A stretch of 25,334 nt of DNA from an uncultured Bacteroidales bacterium (GTDB lineage: Bacteria; Bacteroidota; Bacteroidia; Bacteroidales; Paludibacteraceae), in the NCBI GenBank assembly GCA_937916355.1, contig CALFTM010000074.1, forward strand, positions 1 to 25,334. Direction: 5' to 3'. Positions within the stretch are counted from its first letter, which is position 1. Each line of letters begins with the position of its first letter. The translations under genes were made by a program, and so were the position numbers. This document shows, in pieces, positions 7,658 to 17,574 of the stretch. The notes under the pieces are model-generated. The model was given only the letters and a program-made list of their open reading frames with translations. It was not told the origin of the DNA and did no database searches.

Positions 7658-8764
7658 CTATTTTTTTTCCACCAATTTCAACACCTCATCAGCAATACGG
7701 TCTGCCGAATCCAACTGAGCCAATTTCTTCGCCTCTTCACCAATTTTCGCAAGACGTACTTCATCACCGATAAGTCTCAACGCCTCCGATACCAATTTGC
7801 GTGGTGCATCAGCATCCGAAATCATCTCTGCCGCACCTACAGAAGCCAACGCCTGCGCATTCTTCGTCTGATGATCTTCTGCCACATTAGGAGAAGGCAC
7901 TAAAACAGACGGTTTGCCCAATAAACAAAGTTCGGAAATCGAACTGGCTCCCGCACGAGAGACCACCAAGTCTGCCACCGCATAAGCATAATCCATCCTT
8001 TTGACAAAATCAGTAATTAAAATATGCGGCATATCAAGTCCTTCGACCGATTTTTTGATGTCATCAAAATAGTATTTCCCAGTTTGCCAGATGACCTGAT
8101 AGCCTGCCTCACGCAACTGCTCCAACCCAGCTTGTATGCTTTGGTTGATGGTACGAGCCCCAAGACTACCTCCTATAATCAGAAGTGTCTTCTTGTCTGG
8201 CGAAAAACCGAAGAAGTGATATGCCTCCTGAGCTTTAGGGGGAATTTCAAGGAAGTCCTGACGCACAGGGTTTCCAGTCAGCAAAATCGCCTCTTGTGGG
8301 AAAAACCTCTCCATGTTGTTGTATGCGACACAAATCTTCGCCGCCTTCTTCGCCAACAACTTGTTGGTTACACCGGCATAGGAGTTCTGCTCCTGCAGGA
8401 GGGTTGGTATTCCTAAGCGGTTTGCAGCAAAAAGCGTCGGACCACTTGCGTAACCTCCCACACCTATCGCCACATCCGGACGAAACTCTTTTACTATCTC
8501 CTTCGCCATCTTGATGCTACGGAACAACTTTTTCAACACTTCAAAATTTTTCCACAAATTGCTCCTATTGAAGCCCGCAACGGGAAGACCCTTTATCTCA
8601 TATCCTGCAGCTGGCACTTTTTCCATCTCCATACGACCTTCTGCCCCGACGAAAAGGATTTCCGCATCGGGACGTTTTTTCTTTAGGGCGTTTGCAATCG
8701 AAATAGCAGGAAAGATATGCCCTCCTGTGCCGCCCCCACTGACGATGAATCTCAAAGATGCCAT
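7658..8764 (-). CDS. murG: UDP-GlcNAc:lipid I GlcNAc transferase MurG
   Basis: A GT28 glycosyltransferase of 368 residues that converts lipid I to lipid II on the inner face of the membrane. The first Rossmann domain starts with the glycine-rich loop VSGGGTGGHIFPA (8-20). A second loop, IIGGSLGARTINQSI, opens the C-terminal UDP-GlcNAc domain, which contains the donor-site stretch VVSRAGASSISELCLLGKPS with the family's conserved acidic residue and a following EDHQTKNAQALA motif. No membrane segment is predicted; it is a peripheral protein. It lies 18 bases downstream of ftsW. Confidence 0.97.
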   Translation of the reverse strand: MASLRFIVSGGGTGGHIFPAISIANALKKKRPDAEILFVGAEGRMEMEKVPAAGYEIKGLPVAGFNRSNLWKNFEVLKKLFRSIKMAKEIVKEFRPDVAIGVGGYASGPTLFAANRLGIPTLLQEQNSYAGVTNKLLAKKAAKICVAYNNMERFFPQEAILLTGNPVRQDFLEIPPKAQEAYHFFGFSPDKKTLLIIGGSLGARTINQSIQAGLEQLREAGYQVIWQTGKYYFDDIKKSVEGLDMPHILITDFVKRMDYAYAVADLVVSRAGASSISELCLLGKPSVLVPSPNVAEDHQTKNAQALASVGAAEMISDADAPRKLVSEALRLIGDEVRLAKIGEEAKKLAQLDSADRIADEVLKLVEKK

Positions 8765-8782
8765 AATTATATTTTTATTTAG

Positions 8783-10042
8783 TTACGATTCAATTTTTTT
8801 CAATTCTCTTTTTTTCACCTCTTTTCTCTCCTTATCTCTCTGCTCCATCACCTCCCTGCTGATATTTAATATCAAGCCGAAACAGATGCAGGTGATCACA
8901 ATGGAGGTTCCTCCTCGGCTGAACAACGGAAGTGATTGTCCAGAGACTGGGAACAGTCCGACAGAGATGAAGATATTGACGAACGCCTGCACCACAATCA
9001 TCGTAGACAGTCCCAACGAGACCAAGGCATAGTTGTAGGATGAACAATAATTTTGCACCATGATGCCCACTCTATAGAGGAATATCAAATAGAGCATGGG
9101 AATCAAAAGAGCAAAGAAACCCCACTCCTCTACAATAATCGAAAAGATGAAATCGGCAAAAGCCAATGGCAACAGGTCGCGCTGCACGCTATTACCGATT
9201 CCTACCCCAAACCATTTTCCACTCGCCACGGCAATCTTCGCACGGTCTTCTTGGTAGGTATCTCCCTCCAATTTATAATTTTCATCATGTGGTCTTCCCT
9301 CATCAAAGAACTTGTGAACACGCTTCGTCCATGTCGCCCCTCTTGAGAAAAGGCTCTTGGAGGACTCTTTTTTTTCTGCGTTCTCTATAGAGGCGACTCC
9401 TGAGTTACTCTCTTGTTCACGAGGAGTAAGCAAGGCAATCCCCACCAACAAAACCAACACAGCAAGCGCACTTCCTCCCACCTTCCAGATGATTTTCCAC
9501 GACACTCCTGCGTATAGCGTCATACAAGCAAAAACCACCATTATCAACAAGAATGTGGACATGTTGTCCAACATGATTATAAACGCCGGAACGACACAAA
9601 TCAAAGCACACCACCAAAACGAACTATCCGCTCCTTTGTCTGCTCTGCCTGTCCATACATAAGAGACCATCAAAATGATGGCAATCTTCATCAACTCGGA
9701 AGGCTGGATGTTGATTGGCCCCAACGAAAGCCAACGACTCGCTCCATTCACCGAGACTCCTCCAAATGCTGCCAAAAGCACAAGCACAAAGGAGACAAGA
9801 TATATGAGGGGAACTAACTTGTTGATGACCCGAAAGGGGATATGATGAACCACAAAAGCCACGACAAAACCTATAAACAAAAAATTACAATGACTCCATA
9901 CCGGACCATAATAAGAGGAAGACCGATGCGCCAAGAAACTCGACGCACTATACATGATCAATGCAGAAAGGACGATGAAGGTGCAGAACAAAAGCCAGAT
10001 CACCTTATCACCTTTGAAAAATGTATCAATGAAATTCCGCAT
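8783..10042 (-). CDS. ftsW: SEDS peptidoglycan glycosyltransferase FtsW
   Basis: A polytopic protein of 419 residues of the SEDS family, which polymerises lipid II at the septum together with its partner FtsI. About ten hydrophobic segments are visible from residue 12 on. Typical motifs are GASRWLSLGPINIQPSELMK in the first third, a long periplasmic loop (about 205-285, including GRPHDENYKLEGDTYQEDRA) and GQSLPLFSRGGTS near the C-terminus. It ends in a highly charged tail (RDKERKEVKKRELKKIES). It is assigned as FtsW rather than RodA because it sits between murD and murG in the division cluster. Confidence 0.95.
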   Translation of the reverse strand: MRNFIDTFFKGDKVIWLLFCTFIVLSALIMYSASSFLAHRSSSYYGPVWSHCNFLFIGFVVAFVVHHIPFRVINKLVPLIYLVSFVLVLLAAFGGVSVNGASRWLSLGPINIQPSELMKIAIILMVSYVWTGRADKGADSSFWWCALICVVPAFIIMLDNMSTFLLIMVVFACMTLYAGVSWKIIWKVGGSALAVLVLLVGIALLTPREQESNSGVASIENAEKKESSKSLFSRGATWTKRVHKFFDEGRPHDENYKLEGDTYQEDRAKIAVASGKWFGVGIGNSVQRDLLPLAFADFIFSIIVEEWGFFALLIPMLYLIFLYRVGIMVQNYCSSYNYALVSLGLSTMIVVQAFVNIFISVGLFPVSGQSLPLFSRGGTSIVITCICFGLILNISREVMEQRDKERKEVKKRELKKIES

Positions 10043-10058
10043 ACCTCTTTTTTTTTGC

Positions 10059-11393
10059 TTATAAATGTTTTACACAATGCTTGAACTGCCTTCCTCTATC
10101 CTCATAACTGCTGAACAAATCGAAACTTGCGCAACAAGGGGAAAGTAGGACAGTCTCTCCTTTTTTTGCTAAAGCATGACATTTCTCAACAGCCTCCTGC
10201 ATCGAACCTGCGTCTTGCATCACCGGAACTTTCCCTTCAAAGAAAGCGTGAAGTTTTGTATTGTCTACTCCCATGCAAACGATCGCCTTCACCTTCTCTT
10301 TCACCAACTCCTCAATCTCCGAATAGTCATTCCCTTTGTCTTTTCCTCCTAAAATGAGAACGACAGGCTCTGTCATGCACTGCAAAGCATACCAACAAGA
10401 ATTGACATTGGTCGCCTTAGAGTCGTTGATATAACGGACACCTCCTACCACTGCGACATCCTCCAAACGATGCTCCGCTCCTTTGAACGACTTCAATGAG
10501 GCACGCAACTTCTCATCTGAAATGTTACACAGACAGGCTGTGATACTGGCTGCCATCGAGTTATACATATTATGTGTCCCTTTTATCGGCAAGGAAGAGA
10601 CTGGAAACTCGAACGAACGCTCCTGAGCATTGATCTTCATCAGCTCATTTTCGATGTATGCCGCAATCCCTCCTGCTCTATTAAGCGCAAACGGCAACTT
10701 CTTCGCAAAAATCTGACGGCGATCCAACTCCTTCCGAATCACAGGGTCGTCGTTCCAATAGATGAAATAGTCGGACACGTTCATGTTCTGTACGATACGG
10801 AACTTTGAGTTGATATAGTTCTGGAACTTATTCTCGTAACGATCCAAATGGTCGGGGGTGATATTCAACAATATCGCCACATCAGCCTTAAACTCATACA
10901 TTCCGTCCAATTGAAAACTGCTCAACTCAATCACATAGTAGTCCTTCTGTTCCAATGCGACCTGACGGGCAAGACTGAACCCGATATTCCCTGCCAAGCC
11001 CACATTGAGTCCCGCCTCCTTGAGAAGATGGTGGATCAGCATCGTCGTAGTGGTCTTTCCATTACTACCTGTGATGCAAATCATCTTCGCATCAGTATAT
11101 CGTCCGGCAAACTCGATTTCCGAAATCACCGGCACATTTCGAGAACGAAGGGCGACAATCATCGGCGCGCTATCTGGCACACCCGGACTCTTCACCACTA
11201 TATCGGCTGAAAGCACCCTCTCTTCGGTATGGCAACCTTCTTCCCACTCGATGCCATACTCGTCCAGCTCCTTTTTATACTGCTCCTTGATGAGTGATTT
11301 ATCGGAAACGAAGACTTCAAAGCCCTTCGTCTTTCCCAAAATCGCAGCACCTACGCCACTCTCACCAGCTCCTATTATCACTAATCTCTCCAT
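10059..11393 (-). CDS. murD: UDP-N-acetylmuramoylalanine--D-glutamate ligase MurD
   Basis: A Mur ligase of 444 residues that adds D-Glu to UDP-MurNAc-L-Ala. The N-terminal domain starts with VIIGAGESGVGAAIL. The P-loop is ITGSNGKTTTTMLIHHLL (107-124). The central domain includes NITPDHLDRY and the C-terminal domain INDSKATNVNS, the MurD variant of the family motif, then LILGGKDKGNDYSEIE. It ends in the family motif VLLSPCCASFDLFSSYEDRG. It is separated by 19 bases from mraY and 16 from ftsW. Confidence 0.97.
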   Translation of the reverse strand: MERLVIIGAGESGVGAAILGKTKGFEVFVSDKSLIKEQYKKELDEYGIEWEEGCHTEERVLSADIVVKSPGVPDSAPMIVALRSRNVPVISEIEFAGRYTDAKMICITGSNGKTTTTMLIHHLLKEAGLNVGLAGNIGFSLARQVALEQKDYYVIELSSFQLDGMYEFKADVAILLNITPDHLDRYENKFQNYINSKFRIVQNMNVSDYFIYWNDDPVIRKELDRRQIFAKKLPFALNRAGGIAAYIENELMKINAQERSFEFPVSSLPIKGTHNMYNSMAASITACLCNISDEKLRASLKSFKGAEHRLEDVAVVGGVRYINDSKATNVNSCWYALQCMTEPVVLILGGKDKGNDYSEIEELVKEKVKAIVCMGVDNTKLHAFFEGKVPVMQDAGSMQEAVEKCHALAKKGETVLLSPCCASFDLFSSYEDRGRQFKHCVKHL

Positions 11394-11412
11394 ATCTATA
11401 AGTTTCTCTTCG

Positions 11413-12627
11413 TTATCGAATTTTTAAAGTAATAATCGTCAAAATTGCCAACAAAACTCCCACAATCACAAACCTCGCCACAATTTTAGGCTCTGGAATG
11501 TTCATTTTTTGGTAGTGATGGTGCAAAGGTGCCATGCGGAAGATTCTTCTTCCCTCGCCATATTTCTTTTTGGTATATTTGAAATACCCTGTTTGAATGA
11601 TGACGGAAAGGCTTTCCACAAAAAAGATTCCGCACAATATCGGCAACAACAACTCTTTTCTGATGATGATGGCACTCACGGCAATGACTCCGCCTATCAT
11701 CAGGCTTCCGGTGTCTCCCATGAAAACCTGCGCTGGGAAGGAATTGTACCACAAGAACCCGATCAATGCCCCCACAAAGGCGAAGAGGAATATCACCAAC
11801 TCTTCGGAATTTGGGATATACATGATATTCAGGTAACTGGCAAATTCGACATGACTGGATAGGTACGCCAAAATTCCAAGCGCAACTCCAATGACGGAGG
11901 AGACCCCCGAACAGAGTCCGTCGAGACCATCCGTCAAATTAGCACCATTGGAGACTGCCGTCACAACAAAGACCATCACAATCATGAAAAAGATCCAACC
12001 CAACAACTGAGAATACTCTCCAGCCCAGCTGAAAAGATATTCATAATCGAAATTGTTGTCCTTCACAAATGGAATGGTGGTCTTCGTCGACTTCTCCAAC
12101 TGTTTCGCATATTGCACTACTTCAGTATTCTGACGTACCGTGGTCGTATTCTCTCGCATCACAACATCATCACTCAAATAGAGCGTCAACGCCACAATCG
12201 CTCCGATTCCAATCTGCCCCAATATTTTAAATCGTCCGGGCATGCCCTCTTTGTCCTTTTTGAAAACCTTGATATAGTCGTCCCAAAAGCCCATACCTCC
12301 CAACCAGAGGGTCGTGATTGCCATCAAAATGATGTAGACATTGTCCAAACGTGCCAACAACAGCACCGGCAACAAAATCGAAATGATGATAATGATACCA
12401 CCCATTGTCGGTGTGCCTTTTTTCGCCATCTGACCTGCAAGGTCGAGATCTCGGATTGTCTCTCCGATCTGCTTCTTCTGCATGAAATGGATGATCTTCT
12501 TCCCTATGACCATCGCAATGACCAACGAAAAGATAAACGCCAACAGGCCACGGAAGGAGACATATTTGAAAACTCCCGCACCCGGCATCCCGATCTCTGA
12601 TAAATAATTGAATAAGTAATAAAACAT
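11413..12627 (-). CDS. mraY: Phospho-MurNAc-pentapeptide translocase MraY
   Basis: An integral membrane enzyme of 404 residues that transfers phospho-MurNAc-pentapeptide to undecaprenyl phosphate, forming lipid I. About ten membrane segments are visible. Signature motifs: KKGTPTMGG (69-77), the Asp pair in FWDDYIKVFKKDK (114-126), NLTDGLDGL (230-238), MGDTGSL (303-309) and PLHHHYQK (367-374). Between about 150 and 205 it has an extended polar loop (RENTTTVRQNTEVVQYAKQL), longer than in E. coli MraY (360 residues) and accounting for most of the extra length. Such an insert occurs in other Bacteroidetes MraY proteins as far as I recall. Confidence 0.97.
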   Translation of the reverse strand: MFYYLFNYLSEIGMPGAGVFKYVSFRGLLAFIFSLVIAMVIGKKIIHFMQKKQIGETIRDLDLAGQMAKKGTPTMGGIIIIISILLPVLLLARLDNVYIILMAITTLWLGGMGFWDDYIKVFKKDKEGMPGRFKILGQIGIGAIVALTLYLSDDVVMRENTTTVRQNTEVVQYAKQLEKSTKTTIPFVKDNNFDYEYLFSWAGEYSQLLGWIFFMIVMVFVVTAVSNGANLTDGLDGLCSGVSSVIGVALGILAYLSSHVEFASYLNIMYIPNSEELVIFLFAFVGALIGFLWYNSFPAQVFMGDTGSLMIGGVIAVSAIIIRKELLLPILCGIFFVESLSVIIQTGYFKYTKKKYGEGRRIFRMAPLHHHYQKMNIPEPKIVARFVIVGVLLAILTIITLKIR

Positions 12628-12652
12628 TTTATATAATTTTAAACTTGTATTT

Positions 12653-14113
12653 TTATTTCATCACCTCCCTGACAACCTCTTTGTCGTCGAAATGGTGTTT
12701 TACGCCTTTCACATCTTGATAGTCTTCGTGTCCCTTTCCCGCAACCAGAACCACATCGCCAGATTGTGAAAGAATTGATGCGGTGTTGAGTGCCTGACGA
12801 CGGTCGACCACCTCGATGATCTTTTTTAAATACTCCGTACTCAACCCCTCCTTCATATCATTGAGAATATCCTGAGGCTCTTCAAACCTCGGATTGTCGG
12901 AGGTCAGAATGACGATGTCGCTACCTGCCAAAGCTTCACGCGTCATCATCGGACGTTTCCCTTTATCTCTGTTTCCTCCACATCCCACAACGGTAATCAA
13001 CCTGCCAGACGAACCTGAGCGAACCTCATTAATGGTCTCAATCACATTCTTCAAAGCATCTGGCGTGTGCGCATAGTCGACAATATATTTCACACCGGAT
13101 GGGGAGGTTATCGGCTCAAATCTTCCTGATACCGGGGTCATGGCACTCAAATGCACCAAAACCTCCTCTTCTGGGTAGCCAAGAGAGACCGCCGCACCAA
13201 AGACTGCAGTGAGATTAGAGGCATTGAACCTTCCGATAAATGGCACGAAAACCTCCTTTTTATTCATCATCAGCTTCATTCCATCAAAACTATCCTCCAA
13301 CAGGAGTGTCCTGAAGTCCGTCAGCAGACCTAAAGAGTAGCCCAACTTCTTCGCTCGGGTGTTCTGAAGCATCACACTACCATTTTTATCATCTAAATTG
13401 GTAAGGGCGAAAGCCTCTTCGGACAAATGGTCGAAAAAACTCTTTTTACAATCCAAATAGTTTTTAAAAGTCTCATGATAATCCAAATGGTCGCGGGTGA
13501 GATTGGTGAATATCGCCCCCTCAAAAAGCAATCCTTCGATTCGCTTTTGGTCGATGGCATGAGAACTAACCTCCATGAAAGCGAATGAGCAGCCTGCTTC
13601 AACCATCTCGGCAAGCAACCGGTTGATGGTGAGGGCATCTTCCGTGGTGTGGGCTGTCGGCACCGCCTTATCCACCACATAGTTGCAAACCGTCGAAAGC
13701 AGTCCGCACTTATACCCCATTCGACTGAAAAGCTTATAAAGCAACGTGGCAATCGTCGTCTTACCATTAGTACCCGTCACACCAACAAGACGAAGAGAAG
13801 AAGACGGGAAATCATACCATGCAGAGGCGATTTTACCCAAAGCGGCGGAAGAATCCTTCACCTGAACATAGGTAACACCCTCAGCAAGCTGTGCAGGCAT
13901 ATCCTCACAAACGACAGCGACCGCACCTTTCTCAACCGCCGACCCGATGAATGTATGTCCATCCACCTGAGTTCCTTTCGTTGCCACAAAAAGAGAACCG
14001 TTTGAGACCTTACGGGAATCAAACTCGACCCCCTCCAACTCCAAGTCGGCAGAACCAGTGAGAGTCTTAACCTCCAAATTTGCCAATATGTCTTCTAATC
14101 TTCTCATTGCCAT
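12653..14113 (-). CDS. murE: UDP-MurNAc-tripeptide synthetase MurE (meso-DAP type)
   Basis: A Mur ligase of 486 residues that adds the third stem residue. P-loop GVTGTNGKTTIATLL (111-125); LTRDHLDYHETFKNYLDCKKS (205-225) includes the lysine region that is carbamylated in this family; C-terminal domain with VDYAHTPDALKN (345-356) and GCGGNRDKGKRPMM (377-390). The substrate motif is DNPR (406-409, in SDNPRFEEP), the signature of enzymes using meso-diaminopimelate rather than L-lysine. ATGs at 14113 and 14107 are both possible. It sits 14 bases after ftsI and 25 before mraY; murF, which usually follows murE in Proteobacteria, is absent here, as is common in this phylum. Confidence 0.97.
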   Translation of the reverse strand: MAMRRLEDILANLEVKTLTGSADLELEGVEFDSRKVSNGSLFVATKGTQVDGHTFIGSAVEKGAVAVVCEDMPAQLAEGVTYVQVKDSSAALGKIASAWYDFPSSSLRLVGVTGTNGKTTIATLLYKLFSRMGYKCGLLSTVCNYVVDKAVPTAHTTEDALTINRLLAEMVEAGCSFAFMEVSSHAIDQKRIEGLLFEGAIFTNLTRDHLDYHETFKNYLDCKKSFFDHLSEEAFALTNLDDKNGSVMLQNTRAKKLGYSLGLLTDFRTLLLEDSFDGMKLMMNKKEVFVPFIGRFNASNLTAVFGAAVSLGYPEEEVLVHLSAMTPVSGRFEPITSPSGVKYIVDYAHTPDALKNVIETINEVRSGSSGRLITVVGCGGNRDKGKRPMMTREALAGSDIVILTSDNPRFEEPQDILNDMKEGLSTEYLKKIIEVVDRRQALNTASILSQSGDVVLVAGKGHEDYQDVKGVKHHFDDKEVVREVMK

Positions 14114-14127
14114 ATATTTATTATCTC

Positions 14128-16233
14128 TTATTTCAATTCAAGTTTCACTTCTGTACCTTTTTTCACCGCAATGCCCGGTTCGATGGACTGTGAGGTTACA
14201 GCCCCCACACCTTCCAACTTGACGACCAGACCGCGATTCTCCATCAAAAAGACGGCATCCTTCGCTCCCATTCCAACTACGTTAGGCACTCTATTGTCGT
14301 AGATGCGCTGGTTTTGAATGGAGATTCCTTTTTCAGTTGCAGAGGATCTACACCATCCCGACGACACCTCTCCGTCCACCACATAATCTACACCCAAATG
14401 CCCCAAGCTGGTCACCAAATCATCATAGTTTCCATCTTTGGTCGCCGGACTAAAAATTGCGTCTCCTGCCTCGATTTTCAGGTTCCCGATATAATTTCGG
14501 GTTAGCGGACTAACCGCGTAGAGCCTTTCCGCAATATTTTTGAAAACCTCTCCCGAAATCGCACCCGCACTCGGATAGAACTTAGAGGAGGGATACCAAA
14601 CGACCACTATAATTGAATATTTCGGGTCATCTGCCGGGAAATATCCGCAAAAGGTAAGCTGATGTCTGCGAGCGCCATCGTAGGTCTGAACTGCAGTCCC
14701 TGTCTTACCGGCAATTTTAAAATAATCCGACCGAACGTTGGTTGCCGTTCCATATTCCACCACATCCACCATCATCTGCTGCACCTTCTTGAGCGTCTTA
14801 TCAGAACACAACTTGTCGTTGATGACCGTGATGCGCTCCTTGTTCTCCATCATTCTACCATTATGGTATATTCCCTTTACCAAATAAGGGCGAATCATTT
14901 TTCCATTATTCGCTATACCATTATAAAAAGTGAGAAGGTTGATAGGCGGAAGCGTCAACTCGTATCCGTGAGCGATCCATGCAAGGGACATTTTCGACCA
15001 ATGCTTATCATCAGTGTTTTTGATGAAAGGTTTCGCCACTCCATTCAACTCCAAATCCAATGGTGTATTAAGTCCCATACCATACAAAGCCTCAATATAC
15101 TTCATCGGATTATCCTTGTATTTCTCCTCAATAATCTTGGCAATCACAATATTGGAAGAGACCTGTATTCCCCTATTCAACGAGATTTTTCCAAATCCTC
15201 CTTTATTATAATTCCAATCACGCATATTATGTCCGTAAATGCGCCAGACCCCATTCTCCGTGTCCACCACCTCTGAAGTGTCCACTCCATCTTCCAACGC
15301 CACAATCGCCGAAGCAATCTTGAAGGTCGAACCCGGCTCCGTCTTGGAATTGACCGCATAATTCTCCACCTCCTCGTAGCTTCCGTCCGCCATGCGCTTC
15401 AGGTTACTCATCGCCTTGATCTGACCTGTCGCCACCTCCATCACAACCACACACCCCTTGGCAGCCTCCACTCGCTCCAATGTATTGCGCAAAGCATTGT
15501 CGGTAATGTCCATAATATCAACATCCAGCGTCGTCATCACATCCTTTCCCTCTATAGGGTCTTCAATCGCCAGAAGTTGTTTCTTCGACCCGACATAAAC
15601 CTCTTGCGAAGATCCCGGAGTCCCTTTCAATATCGAATCGTAATAATTCTCAATTCCGCACTTTCCGCCCTTATCCTGTTCCGCATAAAGACTTCCCACC
15701 GTACGGAGAGAAAGCGGACGAAATGGATTGTTGCGCGCCACCTGATCTCTCGTCGTCAATCCGCTCTTGTTTTTCCCCATATCAAAAAGAGGGAATTTCT
15801 CCACCTGCTTCAACTCCACATAAGAGAGTTTCCGAGAGTTCAACCGGTAATAACGCGCCCCCTTCTTGTAACCTTTGTCGATATGCGCCCTCATCTCTTT
15901 CGGACTCACGCCATAAAAGCGAGCAAGAGAGTCGGACAACATAGGCATGAGAGAATCATACACCTCCTTTTTTAGTCCGTCAGCCTTAAAATCCATGTGA
16001 AGGACATAAGTCGGAACGGATGTAGCAAGCAACTTCCCATCACAAGCCAAAATGTTCCCACGGTTTGGCAACACTTCAATTATCTTGCTCTGCCGATAAC
16101 CTAAATCTCTCCAAAACTCACCCTCTACATCCATTGTCCAATACATCTTAACAGCCACAAGGATAGTAGCGAAGAGGAAAAGGAAATAGACGATCTTTGT
16201 CCGGATTAATATGAGCTTCTTATCTGATGCCAC
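14128..16233 (-). CDS. ftsI: Septal peptidoglycan transpeptidase FtsI (PBP3-like) with PASTA domain
   Basis: A class B penicillin-binding protein of 701 residues that crosslinks septal peptidoglycan. It has a short basic N-terminus, one membrane segment (about 12-32), a PBP dimerisation/pedestal domain (about 50-215) and a transpeptidase domain with S302-TFK (nucleophile), SSN at 359-361 and KTGTA at 510-514. A single C-terminal PASTA domain (about 648-701, VPNVVGMGAKDAVFLME...) may bind muropeptide or glycan. The start is GTG: the codon directly upstream is a stop, and the next Met is inside the membrane segment, so no ATG start fits. It lies 10 bases after ftsL and 14 before murE. Confidence 0.96.
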   Translation of the reverse strand: MASDKKLILIRTKIVYFLFLFATILVAVKMYWTMDVEGEFWRDLGYRQSKIIEVLPNRGNILACDGKLLATSVPTYVLHMDFKADGLKKEVYDSLMPMLSDSLARFYGVSPKEMRAHIDKGYKKGARYYRLNSRKLSYVELKQVEKFPLFDMGKNKSGLTTRDQVARNNPFRPLSLRTVGSLYAEQDKGGKCGIENYYDSILKGTPGSSQEVYVGSKKQLLAIEDPIEGKDVMTTLDVDIMDITDNALRNTLERVEAAKGCVVVMEVATGQIKAMSNLKRMADGSYEEVENYAVNSKTEPGSTFKIASAIVALEDGVDTSEVVDTENGVWRIYGHNMRDWNYNKGGFGKISLNRGIQVSSNIVIAKIIEEKYKDNPMKYIEALYGMGLNTPLDLELNGVAKPFIKNTDDKHWSKMSLAWIAHGYELTLPPINLLTFYNGIANNGKMIRPYLVKGIYHNGRMMENKERITVINDKLCSDKTLKKVQQMMVDVVEYGTATNVRSDYFKIAGKTGTAVQTYDGARRHQLTFCGYFPADDPKYSIIVVVWYPSSKFYPSAGAISGEVFKNIAERLYAVSPLTRNYIGNLKIEAGDAIFSPATKDGNYDDLVTSLGHLGVDYVVDGEVSSGWCRSSATEKGISIQNQRIYDNRVPNVVGMGAKDAVFLMENRGLVVKLEGVGAVTSQSIEPGIAVKKGTEVKLELK

Positions 16234-16243
16234 TTAACTAACT

Positions 16244-16600
16244 TTATTTTTTTATCACCAACGGAGGAGTCTTTGAAGGCTTCAAAGTAGGGTCCTTCGT
16301 CTCCACCAAATCTTGGATGCTCGACTGTTTGTGCATCTCAAGCAATTGAGACGAACGAGTCAACGCATCATATTTTACATCCAACAACTCTTTTCTCGCC
16401 TTTTCAATTTCGACGATCTTCCTTTCGCAACTATAGCGAAGCCCGACATGGATGAAAAGGAAAAAAACGATGAACAACATCAACGGCAGGTTCTTGACGA
16501 TAAAATCCTTGTTGAAGATGTGACCGCTGAAGACATCCCTGACGAACGTCAATGCGGTATCAAACATCGTTTTCACATCTATGTTGCTATCAAACTTCAT
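16244..16600 (-). CDS. ftsL: FtsL-like small bitopic division protein
   Basis: A protein of 118 residues with a cytoplasmic N-terminus, one strongly hydrophobic segment (about 36-54, LPLMLFIVFFLFIHVGL) and a heptad-like charged stretch (about 57-90, CERKIVEIEKARKELLDVKY) suited to a coiled coil, ending in a Pro/Lys-rich tail. These features and the position between rsmH and ftsI match FtsL, which pairs with FtsB/DivIC and FtsQ and activates FtsWI. FtsL sequences are very divergent, so the call depends on architecture and synteny. Spacing is 12 bases to rsmH and 10 to ftsI. Confidence 0.82.
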   Translation of the reverse strand: MKFDSNIDVKTMFDTALTFVRDVFSGHIFNKDFIVKNLPLMLFIVFFLFIHVGLRYSCERKIVEIEKARKELLDVKYDALTRSSQLLEMHKQSSIQDLVETKDPTLKPSKTPPLVIKK

Positions 16601-16612
16601 CGTCCTCCCTTT

Positions 16613-17524
16613 TTATCCCAATTTTTCCGCTATACGCAATTTAGCACTACGAGAGCGTGGATTTTCCGCCACCTCCTCGTCAGATGCGACAATCACTTTA
16701 TTGTTCACCAATTTGAACGGAGAGAGGCGATTCCCGTAGAAATCCTGCTCCACTTTACCGTCGAATCTGCCCGCCTTCATGAAATTCTTCACCAAACGGT
16801 CTTCCAACGAATGGTAAGTCAGCACCACCAACCTTCCTCCCACAGCCAAAGCGTCGAGCGACTGCGTCAACATCTCCTTCAACGCCTCCATCTCGTGGTT
16901 TACCTCGATGCGAACCGCCTGAAACAATCTCGCCATATCCTTCTTCTGCTTATCCTTCCCCAACAATGGCTCTGCCACCTCCACAAGGTCAGAAATCTGC
17001 GAGAAAGATTGGGCAGAGCGCCTTTTCACCACCGCCGATGCGATGCGCCTTGCAGAAGACAACTCTCCATACTGATAGAAAATATCCGCCAACTGCTGCT
17101 CCGGATAGGTATTCAACACATCCGCAGCGGTCAACTCCGCACGCTGGTTCATCCTCATGTCCAAAGCACCATCGAAACGGAAAGAGAACCCCCTATCCGC
17201 CTCGTCAAAATGGTGGAACGAGACTCCCAAGTCCGCCAATATGCCATCCACCTTCTCTACTCCATAATACTTCAAGAAGTTTGACAAAAAACGAAAATTA
17301 CTCCGCACGAAAGTGAACCGGCTATCCTCGAAAGCATTTTGAATCGCATCCAAATCTTGGTCAAACGAGTAGAGATGCCCCTCCTCTCCAAGGCGGTTGA
17401 GTATCTCACGAGAATGCCCTCCTCCCCCAAACGTCACATCCACATAAGTACCAGAAGGCTTGATTTGCAAGCCCTCCATACATGGCATGAGAAGCGCCGG
17501 AGTATGATAAACTTTCGTTGTCAT
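16613..17524 (-). CDS. rsmH: 16S rRNA (cytosine1402-N4)-methyltransferase RsmH (MraW)
   Basis: A SAM-dependent methyltransferase of 303 residues that modifies C1402 in the ribosomal P site. Seen: YHTPALLMPCMEGL at the N-terminus, the SAM loop VDVTFGGGGHSREIL (28-42), SFDQDLDAIQNA, DGILADLGVSFHHFDEADRGFSF and the helical insert with MRMNQRAELTAADVLNTY typical of MraW. The C-terminal part has RLVVLTYHSLEDRLVKNF and the ending NPRSRSAKLRIAEK. It follows mraZ after 50 bases, the near-universal order at the head of dcw clusters. Confidence 0.97.
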   Translation of the reverse strand: MTTKVYHTPALLMPCMEGLQIKPSGTYVDVTFGGGGHSREILNRLGEEGHLYSFDQDLDAIQNAFEDSRFTFVRSNFRFLSNFLKYYGVEKVDGILADLGVSFHHFDEADRGFSFRFDGALDMRMNQRAELTAADVLNTYPEQQLADIFYQYGELSSARRIASAVVKRRSAQSFSQISDLVEVAEPLLGKDKQKKDMARLFQAVRIEVNHEMEALKEMLTQSLDALAVGGRLVVLTYHSLEDRLVKNFMKAGRFDGKVEQDFYGNRLSPFKLVNNKVIVASDEEVAENPRSRSAKLRIAEKLG

Positions 17525-17574
17525 GAAAATCCTTTTTTTCTATCAATCATTATACATATATAATATAGGTATGA

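Noticed and set aside
16313..17284. 323-codon plus-strand open frame
   Set aside because: It is antisense to ftsL and rsmH, both with clear family motifs; its His/Arg/Leu-rich composition is typical of a shadow frame.
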